Source of the DNA: Candidatus Eisenbacteria bacterium
Lineage (GTDB): Bacteria; Eisenbacteria; RBG-16-71-46; CAIMUX01; JAHJDP01
Length of the DNA: 64,000 nucleotides
Direction of reading: 5' to 3'
NCBI GenBank assembly: GCA_018831195.1
Contig: JAHJDP010000100.1
Span: 17,841 to 81,840, forward strand
This document shows positions 15,710 to 24,277 of the stretch, piece by piece; position 1 is the first letter of the stretch, and every line of letters begins with the position of its first letter. The notes under the pieces are model-generated. The model worked only from the letters and a program-made list of their open reading frames with translations. It searched no databases and was not told the DNA's origin. Position numbers and translations under genes: made by a program.

Positions 15710-16987
15710 ATGAGGAAGGATCCGCGGACGCTTCTGGTCGCCGCCATAGTCTTCAATATCATTGTTGTCTTTGTTCTCCTGCCTGCCGTTAAAGATCTTT
15801 ATCCCTACATCAATATCGATACCTTTCCCGATCATTATGAAAAACTCGCAATGAACCTGGCCGAGGGTAATGGTTATCGATTCTATGCGGAAACGTCTGC
15901 GACCATGGGCCGGACACCCGGGTATCCTCTGATTCTTGCCCTTGTTTTTCTTCTCACCGGCAAGAGTCTCTTCGCCGCAAAGCTGATTAATTTACTCTTC
16001 GCTGTGGCAACGGCTTATATGATCCGAATCCTTGTCCGTGGTTTTTCGCACAGCAAACTCGTGATGTATCTGACACCTCTATTCTTTTTGCTTCATCCCG
16101 CGACCCTTCTGGCAGAGACGAGAGGAGGGCCCGAGATCGTCCTGGCCTTTTCGATCACCCTCTCTTTGAATCTGCTGTACCACGCCATCAGGACCGGACG
16201 GGGAAGGGATCATTTTCTGACCGGTCTCGCCCTCGGCGTCTCTACATTGATCAAATCGACAACGCTGCTCTTTCCTTTTGCCTGGCTGGTCTTCTCGCCT
16301 CTCTTTCGAAAAGCCGGATTAAAGCGAGCTTGCCGCGGCGCCCTCCTTATGATTCTCGGCCTGTCGGCGGTTCTATCCCCATGGATTATCCGCAATGCCC
16401 GAGTCTCCGGAAAATTTGTGCCGACAATGACCGTTGTCGGCATGTCGGCGAGCCAAGGACTTGCCATCTGCAAAAACGCCGTTCTCCTGAAACCCTGGAC
16501 TGAAGGAAATTATACCGGCCGCGGGATGAATGAGGCGGCTTATGCGGGGCTGCAGGAAGCTGCGAAACTGGGTTACAAGTGCAAGGGGCGGTATTTTATC
16601 TTTTTCTATTCGACCCATGATGAGATTGAGTTCAATGCTCATCTTCTTGACCAGGTGATCGATGAATATAAACGCTCACCACTCCTTCTGTTAAAATGTC
16701 TCTGGGTCAATCTGTTCAACTTCTGGTTTGCCGGCGTCACCATCCTGGCGACCCTCATCAACATGCTGATACAAACACCGCTGATGGTTTTCGCCGCGAT
16801 CGGGGCCGTGCGATACATCAAATCGGCCAGGTCCGAGCTGGTCATGCCCCTGGTTCTGTTCATTGGATACTATGTCGCCGTCCACATTCCCATCCTCGCC
16901 ATTGCCAGGCACTCCCTGCCCCTGATCCCCATTCTGGCGGTCCTGGCGTCGGGTTTATTGGAACACTTCCAATCAAAGTTCTCTTGA
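15710..16987 (+). CDS. GT-C (ArnT/PMT-like, family 39/83) membrane glycosyltransferase
   Basis: 425 residues with about ten hydrophobic segments. The first periplasmic loop carries FPDHYEKLAMNLAEGNGY and then TMGRTPGYPLILAL, the acidic-loop signature of polyprenyl-phosphate-sugar glycosyltransferases (GT39/GT83). It would transfer a sugar from a lipid carrier to protein or lipid A at the outer face of the inner membrane. The start is 2 bp after the serine acetyltransferase stop (TAATAATG), so translation is probably coupled, although the functions are unrelated. The acceptor is unknown. Confidence 0.82.
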   Translation: MRKDPRTLLVAAIVFNIIVVFVLLPAVKDLYPYINIDTFPDHYEKLAMNLAEGNGYRFYAETSATMGRTPGYPLILALVFLLTGKSLFAAKLINLLFAVATAYMIRILVRGFSHSKLVMYLTPLFFLLHPATLLAETRGGPEIVLAFSITLSLNLLYHAIRTGRGRDHFLTGLALGVSTLIKSTTLLFPFAWLVFSPLFRKAGLKRACRGALLMILGLSAVLSPWIIRNARVSGKFVPTMTVVGMSASQGLAICKNAVLLKPWTEGNYTGRGMNEAAYAGLQEAAKLGYKCKGRYFIFFYSTHDEIEFNAHLLDQVIDEYKRSPLLLLKCLWVNLFNFWFAGVTILATLINMLIQTPLMVFAAIGAVRYIKSARSELVMPLVLFIGYYVAVHIPILAIARHSLPLIPILAVLASGLLEHFQSKFS

Positions 16988-17021
16988 ACCTATACTGTAC
17001 TGGCAAAGGGGTAAGGAGACG

Positions 17022-18320
17022 ATGATGACGGACCCACGATTCGACTTGCCTTCCAGCGTCCTCTCCCGCCGGGAGTTCCTCCTGAAGACCTTGAAAGGAG
17101 GGCTGATCGCCGGGGGCGCCGGCCCGCTTCTGTCACCACTTCTGTCTCAGATGCTGCCACCCGCCCCGAAATTCGAGTTTCTTCGATCCGGCGGGAGCGC
17201 CGCGTGGGCGTCCGACGGATGGGAGGATCTGCTGCGCCTCGCTCCCACAGCCCGATATTGGATCTCGTCAGACACGGATGGCGGGATCTGCCGCTCCTGC
17301 CATGCGGCGGATGACCGGTCCGCCCCGACCCCGCACCCTCATAAAGAAAGGATCATTAAATGTCTTCTCTGCGCCCAGGGTTGCCTGATAAAGGAAGGCG
17401 ATCGCGGCCGGTGCCGGGCAAGGATCCATATCAAGGGTGAGCTTCGCAGCCTTGTCTACGGCCGCCCCGTTTCGGTGCATATCGATCCAATCGAAAAGAA
17501 ACCCCTTTATCATTTTTTGCCGGGCTCACAGGCCTTCTCTATTTCAACGGCGGGATGTCCGCTCTCTTGTAAATTCTGCCAGAACTGGGAACTTTCCCAG
17601 GCTCGGCCCGAGGATTTCGATGTTCCTTATACCCCCCCTCGAGAAATATCCGCTTCCGCTGAGCGGAATAACGTCCCGGTGATTGCCTTCACATATAATG
17701 AGCCGACGGTTTTTGTTGAATACTTCACCGATATCGCCCGGGATGCGCGGCGTTTGGGGCTCCGCTCAGTGTTGATTAGCTGCGGATTCATGATGGAGGA
17801 TCCCCTGGCGGAAATGTGTGATGCCCTGGATGCCATCAAGATCGATCTCAAAGGTTTCAGCCGCGACTTTTACCGTAATGTCTGCGGCGCTGAGTTGGAG
17901 CCGGTTCTGCGCAGCATACGCCAGGTCGCCAAGAGCGGAACGCATCTGGAAATCGTCAATCTCGTCGTGCCGACCCTGAACGATTCCGATGCCATGTTAA
18001 ATGACTTAGCGGATTGGGTTGTGAATGAGGCCGGCCCCGATGTTCCGGTCCACTTCACTCGGTTCCATCCGGACTTTCAAATGCGCAATCTGCCCCCCAC
18101 ACCGGTCGCCACACTGGAACGCGCCCGGGAGATCGCCATCGGCAAAGGGATACGCTACGCCTTTGTGGGCAATGTCCCCGATCATCCGGGTAACAACACA
18201 TTTTGCCCCAAGTGCGGCAAAGCCGTCATTGAGCGCAAGGGATTTTTTATTTTGAAGAATCACATGACCGGAGGGGTGTGCGGGTACTGCGGGGAGCCGT
18301 TGGCGGGAGTTTGGTCATGA
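17022..18320 (+). CDS. amrS: AmmeMemoRadiSam-system radical SAM enzyme with Tat-like signal
   Basis: 432 residues. The radical SAM cluster motif is CPLSCKFC (Cys179, 183, 186). Upstream CxxC pairs (Cys90/93, 114/117/121/131) and a C-terminal zinc-ribbon (CPKCGKAVIERKG, then CGYCGEPLAGVW) match the AmmeMemoRadiSam radical SAM family. The reaction is not known. Unusually, residues 15-45 are a good twin-arginine signal: SRREFLLK (Arg16, Arg17) followed by a weakly hydrophobic stretch GGLIAGGAGPLLSPLL. A folded Fe-S protein is a normal Tat cargo, but SAM would have to be available outside the cytoplasm. AAGGAG precedes the ATG pair. It is followed by the MEMO-AMMECR1 partner. Confidence 0.9.
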   Translation: MMTDPRFDLPSSVLSRREFLLKTLKGGLIAGGAGPLLSPLLSQMLPPAPKFEFLRSGGSAAWASDGWEDLLRLAPTARYWISSDTDGGICRSCHAADDRSAPTPHPHKERIIKCLLCAQGCLIKEGDRGRCRARIHIKGELRSLVYGRPVSVHIDPIEKKPLYHFLPGSQAFSISTAGCPLSCKFCQNWELSQARPEDFDVPYTPPREISASAERNNVPVIAFTYNEPTVFVEYFTDIARDARRLGLRSVLISCGFMMEDPLAEMCDALDAIKIDLKGFSRDFYRNVCGAELEPVLRSIRQVAKSGTHLEIVNLVVPTLNDSDAMLNDLADWVVNEAGPDVPVHFTRFHPDFQMRNLPPTPVATLERAREIAIGKGIRYAFVGNVPDHPGNNTFCPKCGKAVIERKGFFILKNHMTGGVCGYCGEPLAGVWS

Positions 18321-18345
18321 CCGCCGGGAGCAGCGAGGAAAAACA

Positions 18346-19875
18346 ATGAAATTCAGAGTGATGGCAGGGCTGTTTATTCTGGGTCTTTCAATGGGAATCT
18401 TGTGGCCCTATCACGCCTCTTCCGGTGAGGGCGGGATTCGCCCCCCAGCTGTTGCCGGAAAGTTTTATCCCGATGATCCTGAAAAGTTGGGCCGCGCCAT
18501 CGACCTCTATTTAATGGACGCCAAACCGGCCACCGGCCTCAAACCGATCGCCCTGGTCGCGCCCCACGCCGGTTTCACTTTCTCCGGTCAGATCGCCGCC
18601 GACGCCTATAAACAAGCGCAGAATCATGATTATGATCTCGTGGTTATTCTGGGAACAAACCATACGGCGCCCGGTTTTAACGGCGTCTCCCTCTTTGCCG
18701 GGGAAGGATACCGGACACCCCTCGGTGTGGCCGCCGTCGAGCAGGCCCTGACACAGTCCCTCATTTTGATGGATGACGATTTCACATCAAAACCCGAAAT
18801 ACATGCGAATGAACATTCCATAGAGGTACAGATCCCATTCATCCAACGGATATTCCCCGGCCGGCCGATTATTGCGGCCATTGTCGGCAGGCCGGATCCA
18901 GATCTTTGCCGGCGTTTCGGCGCCGCCCTGGCTTCCGTGATACGGGACCGGAACGCGTTGATTATCGCCAGCACAGATCTTTCACATTACCCATCCTATG
19001 ACGACGCCATCGCCGTGGATCATGCGACACTGAAATCGATGATCAGCCTGGATCCCGCGGCGGTCAGAATTAGTATACTTGAACAAAAACAAAAAAATTA
19101 CCCAAACCTATCCACCTGCGCCTGCGGCGAGGGGCCGATTCTTGCCTCCATCTTCGCGGCGGTCGAATTGGGCGCCACAGGCGCCACCATCATCAGCTAT
19201 GCCAATTCCGGGGATACCTCACTCGGGGATCCCAGCCGCGTCGTCGGTTACGGCGCCGCCTCCATTCATAAAGGTGTGAGCAACGCTTCCGCTCTGGATG
19301 ATCCACCTCCGCTGGAATTGAATCCGGCACTATCGGCCGAAGATAAAAAGTGGCTGCTCGCCTTCGCCCGTGATACGGTGCATCGCTATCTCACCACCGG
19401 TACAACCCCTCTGGCGCGGCCTGAGAATCCGATGTTGCACCGGCGGCGGGGCGCTTTCGTTACGCTGAAGACCCAGCATCAATTGCGGGGCTGTATCGGC
19501 CATATGGCCGAAGATTCGCCCCTCTGCCAGGTGATTGGGGCAATGGCCTTGCAGGCCGCCTTCAACGATCGCCGTTTCGACCCGGTTCGGGCCGATGAAC
19601 TTTCCGGGATTGAATTTGAGGTCTCTGTTTTGACGCCGTTTCAGCCTATTAACGGGCCTGAATCGATCGTCATCGGACGCGACGGCGTTGTGATTCGAAA
19701 GGATCAACACTCGGCCGTTTTTCTCCCTCAGGTCGCGCTGGAACAGGGATGGAACCGCGATGAGATGCTGACGCAACTTTGCCGGAAGGCCGGCCTCTAT
19801 GGCGAATGCTGGAAGGAAAATGCGGAGCTCTTCACCTTCCAGGCCGATGTCTTTCACGAACAGGATTACAGATAA
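18346..19875 (+). CDS. MEMO1-AMMECR1 fusion (AmmeMemoRadiSam proteins B and A) with signal peptide
   Basis: 509 residues. After a hydrophobic signal sequence (residues ~1-26), a MEMO1 domain (~30-315) shows VAPHAGFTFSG (His74), LGTNHT (His106), NEHSIEVQIPF and STDLSHY, the metal-site and catalytic-like residues related to class III dioxygenases. An AMMECR1 domain (~330-505) shows RRRGAFVTLKTQHQLRGCIG. In most genomes these are separate or fused proteins beside the radical SAM enzyme; the biochemical role is not established. The signal peptide, like the Tat signal upstream, suggests the whole set acts outside the cytoplasm. GAGGAAA precedes the ATG; the gap to the radical SAM gene is 25 bp. 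Confidence 0.9.
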   Translation: MKFRVMAGLFILGLSMGILWPYHASSGEGGIRPPAVAGKFYPDDPEKLGRAIDLYLMDAKPATGLKPIALVAPHAGFTFSGQIAADAYKQAQNHDYDLVVILGTNHTAPGFNGVSLFAGEGYRTPLGVAAVEQALTQSLILMDDDFTSKPEIHANEHSIEVQIPFIQRIFPGRPIIAAIVGRPDPDLCRRFGAALASVIRDRNALIIASTDLSHYPSYDDAIAVDHATLKSMISLDPAAVRISILEQKQKNYPNLSTCACGEGPILASIFAAVELGATGATIISYANSGDTSLGDPSRVVGYGAASIHKGVSNASALDDPPPLELNPALSAEDKKWLLAFARDTVHRYLTTGTTPLARPENPMLHRRRGAFVTLKTQHQLRGCIGHMAEDSPLCQVIGAMALQAAFNDRRFDPVRADELSGIEFEVSVLTPFQPINGPESIVIGRDGVVIRKDQHSAVFLPQVALEQGWNRDEMLTQLCRKAGLYGECWKENAELFTFQADVFHEQDYR

Positions 19876-19901
19876 TCGGAACAGAAGCTCAATAGACTAT
19901 T

Positions 19902-22058
19902 ATGGCTTGCTTGCTCTTTATCATTGGATTCTTGTCCATCTTTGGACAGATCACCCTAATGCGTGAACTCAATATCGCCCTTTTCGGCACCGAGCTGATC
20001 TATATTCTGTCCCTTGGGATATGGCTGGTGTGGACGGCTCTCGGCGCCGCTGTCCCATGGCGTCGGTCCGCTTCGCCGGTGGACCGGATCCGGAATCCGT
20101 TTCTATTCATCGGCCTGGCGTTGCCCCTTGTTGTTGTTTTTATTCGCGGCTATCCCCTGATCTTCAAAACCACACCCGGTCTCTTTCTTCCCTTTCAATA
20201 TCAACTTCTATTGATCGGGATAGCCCTTTCCCCCATCGGATTCCTCCTCGGATGGCTTTTCCAGTGGACGGCCAAGGCCTTTATGTCGGATAAGCGGACG
20301 TTGGCCGCCGCCTACGCCATTGAATGCGCCGGGGGTGTCGCAGGGGGATTAGGATCCGGCTTGGCCCTAAAATGGGGAGTGCAGAATTTCACTTTGATGC
20401 TCATCTGCAGTTTGACGGCTGTTGTAACCGCGATACTTTTCACCCATTCCCGAGGACGGAAGCTATACTACCCCGGCGTTATCGTCGGTTCTCTCCTGCT
20501 CGTTCTGCTGATCCAATCCGAATCGGTTGATCATTGGATGACATCCTGGAACCACCCCGGTTTGGTGAGCTCCAAGGATACTCCCTACACCAGAATATCG
20601 GTGGTTTTAAGAAATCAACAGATCATCGTTTTCTCAAATGGTGAATTTGCCTACGAGACCGAAGGCACGGCGGCCGAAGAGTTTGTGCATCATGCCGCCC
20701 TGCAGCATCCCGCCCCATCCAACATCTTGATTTTGGGAGGAGGTGTTCAAGGCACTATTCGCGAGGTATTGAAGCACCGGCCGGAACGGGTGACTTCCGT
20801 CGAGATGGATGCGGCCTGCAACCAATTGATCGTCCCACTGCTCTCACAAAGCGACCGACAGGCGATGTCGCAACCCAACGTCGATCATATCATCGCGGAC
20901 CCACGAAGGTTTCTTCATAACTCCGGAGAATATGATCTTATTTATATTGGGATGCCGGAACCGACATCCGGCACAACAAATCGTTTTTATACAGAGGAGT
21001 TTTTCGATCTTTGTTCGGAATCTCTAGACCCGGGCGGCATCCTTTCATTGAAGCTGCTCTCTTCGGAAAACCAGTGGACACAGCCGCTGATTCTTCGAAC
21101 CGCAAGCATCTATAATGCCCTTTCCGCGGTGTTCGGTGATGTTCTCATCCTACCCGGGGCGATGAATGTTATTCTCGCCTCCAACACAACCCTGATTAGA
21201 GATCCTGAAGTTCTTGGATCCAGGCTTAAAAAGCGGGGGATAAAGACCAGAGTCATTTCGGAACCTTTCCTAGAGTATTTGTATACCAACGACCGGTTTG
21301 TAGAGATTCCAAAACTTCTCAGCGCGAATCCCGGCATTCTCAACAGGGATTCAAAACCGGTCTGTTATCAATACACTCAATTATTGTGGCTTTCACAATT
21401 CTTCCCATCATTGAAAAACCTTGACTTCACAAAAATCATATCGGAGAAGGGGCGGGTGGGAGGCCCCACCCTGGCGATTGTCCTTATGATACCCATCTCC
21501 CTGCTTCTCATCCGATGCCACAATAGGCTCAAGCGAATCTTTCTGGCCCTGATTTCAAGTTTTGTGGGGATGGTCATCGAAACAATGCTGCTGCTTGTCT
21601 ATCAGTCGCAGGTGGGCGCCCTTTATCGGGATCTTGGGATTCTTTTAAGCCTTTTTATGGCAGGCCTGGCGGCGGGCGCCTGGATGATTCATCGCCTGGA
21701 GCGCTCATGGATTCGTCGGATCAACACCCCGGCGGCGGGATGGTGCCTGGTCACGCTTTTCGGTACTTTTGGCATCGTCGTTGCGCTCCTCATCCGGCAA
21801 GACGGAATCTTCAGCCTATTCCATACATCCCTGCTCATCTTCCTTGATGGATATTTTGTTGCGGCGATATTCGCCTACTGCGGCATGTCTGAGGCCGAGG
21901 ATCCCGGCGCTTTGGTTTCGCCCCTTTATACCTCGGACCTTATCGGAGGGTGTTTGGGATCGCTGGCAGCAAGTCTGTTGCTGATCCCGGTTGCGGGAAT
22001 GGCCGCCTCGACCTGGGGGGCGGCGCTGCTGGCATTCTGCCTGCTCCTTCTTATCTAA
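19902..22058 (+). CDS. Polytopic membrane protein with spermidine-synthase-like domain
   Basis: 718 residues. Residues ~1-205 contain several membrane segments. Residues ~220-470 form a spermidine/spermine synthase-like Rossmann domain with ILILGGGVQG (around 276) and SVEMDAACNQLI. A second membrane block covers ~520-718. This is the 'fused MFS/spermidine synthase' architecture. The Rossmann domain lacks an obvious intact polyamine-synthase acidic gatekeeper set, so the substrate may not be a polyamine. It lies 26 bp after the MEMO-AMMECR1 gene and is probably part of that operon. No strong ribosome-binding site is seen. Its stop abuts the stop of the convergent response-regulator gene with no gap. 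Confidence 0.78.
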   Translation: MACLLFIIGFLSIFGQITLMRELNIALFGTELIYILSLGIWLVWTALGAAVPWRRSASPVDRIRNPFLFIGLALPLVVVFIRGYPLIFKTTPGLFLPFQYQLLLIGIALSPIGFLLGWLFQWTAKAFMSDKRTLAAAYAIECAGGVAGGLGSGLALKWGVQNFTLMLICSLTAVVTAILFTHSRGRKLYYPGVIVGSLLLVLLIQSESVDHWMTSWNHPGLVSSKDTPYTRISVVLRNQQIIVFSNGEFAYETEGTAAEEFVHHAALQHPAPSNILILGGGVQGTIREVLKHRPERVTSVEMDAACNQLIVPLLSQSDRQAMSQPNVDHIIADPRRFLHNSGEYDLIYIGMPEPTSGTTNRFYTEEFFDLCSESLDPGGILSLKLLSSENQWTQPLILRTASIYNALSAVFGDVLILPGAMNVILASNTTLIRDPEVLGSRLKKRGIKTRVISEPFLEYLYTNDRFVEIPKLLSANPGILNRDSKPVCYQYTQLLWLSQFFPSLKNLDFTKIISEKGRVGGPTLAIVLMIPISLLLIRCHNRLKRIFLALISSFVGMVIETMLLLVYQSQVGALYRDLGILLSLFMAGLAAGAWMIHRLERSWIRRINTPAAGWCLVTLFGTFGIVVALLIRQDGIFSLFHTSLLIFLDGYFVAAIFAYCGMSEAEDPGALVSPLYTSDLIGGCLGSLAASLLLIPVAGMAASTWGAALLAFCLLLLI

Positions 22059-22655
22059 TCAAGCGGCTTTACTATCGTCCTGATCGAGAATGTCCTTGGA
22101 ACGCTGCCACTCATTTCCGATCTGCTGGATGAGCGTCTCGATATCGGTCTCGTCATTGTCCAATACGATGGCTCCCGAAGCATCCTTATTTATTTTTGTC
22201 AAACCGGGGTGATGCGACTCGAGCTCTTCGAGGATGTTGGATTGGTGTCTCACGGCGCCTAGCAGTTTGCGACTTTCAACAATGAGCTCCCGTTGCTGCA
22301 GGCCGTGCCTGAGGGAAATAATGAGCTCGACATCGTTGAATGGCTTTATAAAAAAGCCATAGATATTCCCTTCGTTGACATTCTGGATGGCCATGTCAAG
22401 ACTGGCATTCCCTGTGATCATGATCCTTACGGTGTCGGGGTATCTTTTATTGACGTGAGCCAGAAACTCAGTTCCCGACATTCCCGGCATCTGTTGATCT
22501 GAAATGACGGCGCCGATATTTTCCCGTTCGAGGATATCCAGCCCTTCTTCGGCTGAGTTGGCGGTATAGACATCATACGGCTCGCGGCGCAACAACCGCT
22601 TCAAACCGGCCAGGACTTTCTGTTCATCATCAACCAAAAGTATCTTATGCCGCAT
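22059..22655 (-). CDS. Single-domain-type response regulator with short helical tail
   Basis: 198 residues. The receiver domain (~1-125) has DD at 9-10, phospho-acceptor Asp53 in AVISDQQMPGMSG, ITGNAS (the T/S switch position) and FIKPF (Lys). The C-terminal ~75 residues are charged and probably coiled, with no recognised output domain. A GTG at 22670 is an alternative start; the ATG at 22655 fits the receiver start and overlaps the end of the upstream regulator gene, implying co-expression. Likely a relay or adaptor regulator for the signalling island. Confidence 0.85.
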   Translation of the reverse strand: MRHKILLVDDEQKVLAGLKRLLRREPYDVYTANSAEEGLDILERENIGAVISDQQMPGMSGTEFLAHVNKRYPDTVRIMITGNASLDMAIQNVNEGNIYGFFIKPFNDVELIISLRHGLQQRELIVESRKLLGAVRHQSNILEELESHHPGLTKINKDASGAIVLDNDETDIETLIQQIGNEWQRSKDILDQDDSKAA

Positions 22656-23847
22656 TCCGTTTCGCCTCACCTTCTCCGGGTATCAGTTTCAGAGCAATGG
22701 CATTGTCTCTGTTGATAAGCACCCTGATCGGTTCCTTGATGCCGATCCCATGGGCAAAGCTCTGCAACCGTTTCAGCAAAACATAGGAGACGGTTTGCCC
22801 CTTGGCTACCAACATCAGGCCGTTGTTTGTGTGAACATCCTCATCAATGATCATGAGGGTGCTCAGTTCATCAATCATTACACTATAGGAAATATATCCA
22901 GGATCCTCCAGCTGCACCTCATTCAAGTGCTTCACGTGCTCAATATTATAAACATCCGCTGATTTCATCATCGTTTTAATAGCGGCGGCGCCGGAAATCC
23001 CTCTTGAGATAAGGGTGTCGTAATCATAGGCCACTTTGAGCATCTCGGCGCCGTTGTTAATTAAAAACATTTCATCAGAAACATCATGGATCAGTGCGCT
23101 TTTGGGCTTGTACTGATTAGCGATCATTTGAGCGATTTTTTCGAGCCTCGGTATATTCGCCAATAACTGGTAGCAGACCTGAGGATGGGATTGATAAAGA
23201 TCTCTTTCTGCATCGCTCAGCTTCTGGCCGGCATTAACCTTTTCCAAAACCTCCGGCGGCAACGTAACGCATCCGATTTGCGAGAGCATCGCGCCCAATT
23301 CATACTGCCATAAATTGTCGGGATCGGAATGCACGGCCAAATGATGAACAAACCTTTTAATGCGCGAGGCCCGGCTGAAGGCAATCGGATTTACAATGGC
23401 GAGGATATCCGTCAATATTGTAACGCTTCCCTTGAGCGTCCGCTCGAGTAGTGTCTTCTCGGCTGTTACCAATTGGTATTGCTTGAGGGCGGAATTCAGC
23501 GCATTAACCAACAAGGGCACCGGACATGGTTTTGTCAAAAATCTGAAGAGCTGCCCCTCGTTAATTGATTTGATAGCAGCCTCTACATCCGCCTTGCCCG
23601 TTAACATAATCCGGATCGTATCAGGAGCGATTTCCTTGACTTTGGATAGCAAATGGATCCCATCCATATCAGGCATGCGGAGATCCGACACGATGACGGC
23701 ATAAGGGCCCGATTCCTCCACCATTTTGAGCGCCGCCGGGCCTCCAACGGCGAGATCCACTTTGAATTCTTTTCTCAAGACACGCCGGAAGCCCTCGAGG
23801 ATGGCCGCCTCATCATCGACGCATAATATCTTCTCCGTCACATCCAT
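22645..23847 (-). CDS. Response regulator with degenerate HD-GYP-like output domain
   Basis: 400 residues. The receiver (~5-125) carries Asp55 in VIVSDLRMPDMDG, LTGKAD and FLTKPCP. The output region (~160-290) has the HD-GYP layout, but the catalytic HD appears as HHLAVHSD and the HDIGK position reads LSQIGCVTLPPEVL, so c-di-GMP hydrolysis is unlikely. A C-terminal ~80-residue domain follows, with a VLINRDN segment near the end. GAGGT precedes the ATG at 23847; the longer frame to 23880 lacks such a site. It overlaps the downstream short response regulator by 11 bp. Confidence 0.8.
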   Translation of the reverse strand: MDVTEKILCVDDEAAILEGFRRVLRKEFKVDLAVGGPAALKMVEESGPYAVIVSDLRMPDMDGIHLLSKVKEIAPDTIRIMLTGKADVEAAIKSINEGQLFRFLTKPCPVPLLVNALNSALKQYQLVTAEKTLLERTLKGSVTILTDILAIVNPIAFSRASRIKRFVHHLAVHSDPDNLWQYELGAMLSQIGCVTLPPEVLEKVNAGQKLSDAERDLYQSHPQVCYQLLANIPRLEKIAQMIANQYKPKSALIHDVSDEMFLINNGAEMLKVAYDYDTLISRGISGAAAIKTMMKSADVYNIEHVKHLNEVQLEDPGYISYSVMIDELSTLMIIDEDVHTNNGLMLVAKGQTVSYVLLKRLQSFAHGIGIKEPIRVLINRDNAIALKLIPGEGEAKRNAA

Positions 23848-24277
23848 GTTTACCTCGGATCCTGCGCTATAGCGCACCACGCTTGCCGACTGAACTACAG
23901 ACTTTCAGTGGGAGTGAAGCCGATTGGCCCTTATCTATAAGATCGGCTGCAGTTTAAGCTGCTTTAGCAGCGAACGCGCCGGGGTAAAGGCCGCGGTGGC
24001 CCCGAGACGCGCCACCATTGTAACCGGTTATTGTATTGTCGGTTATGACATAACAAGTCCGGGTCTGAGAAGCCCATCGCTGGGTTTCAATGGGGATTGG
24101 GCCGCGATGCACCGGGAAAATGGAGCCTATGGTTCAGATCTACACCCTCGGGACCGATAATATAACTAATTGTAAAAAGGGCTGTTGCAGACCTCAAAAT
24201 CTCATCCCAACAGGTCCTATTCGTTAACATTCATTTGAGAATTAGGGCGCAGGAAAACTCAAAAATCGAGGTAGGAC
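23848..24277. other. 430-bp divergent intergenic region with structured GC-rich stretch
   Basis: Separates the minus-strand regulator pair from the plus-strand HDOD genes. GCTGC-TTTA-GCAGC (23958-23971) is a perfect 5-bp tetraloop hairpin. Immediately after it, CGGGG (23980-23984) can pair with CCCCG (24000-24004), and GGCC (23989) with GGCC (23997), giving alternative folds. GTTATGACATAAC (near 24045) is an odd palindrome. No open frame looks coding. No riboswitch class, including c-di-GMP (GEMM), could be matched by eye. Confidence 0.4.

Noticed and set aside
23924..24160. 78-residue frame in the divergent regulator region
   Set aside because: No ribosome-binding site, no recognisable sequence, and it overlaps the structured GC-rich stretch.
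23880..24277. Possible cyclic-di-GMP (GEMM) riboswitch upstream of the HDOD genes
   Set aside because: The conserved core of the class could not be matched on either strand.
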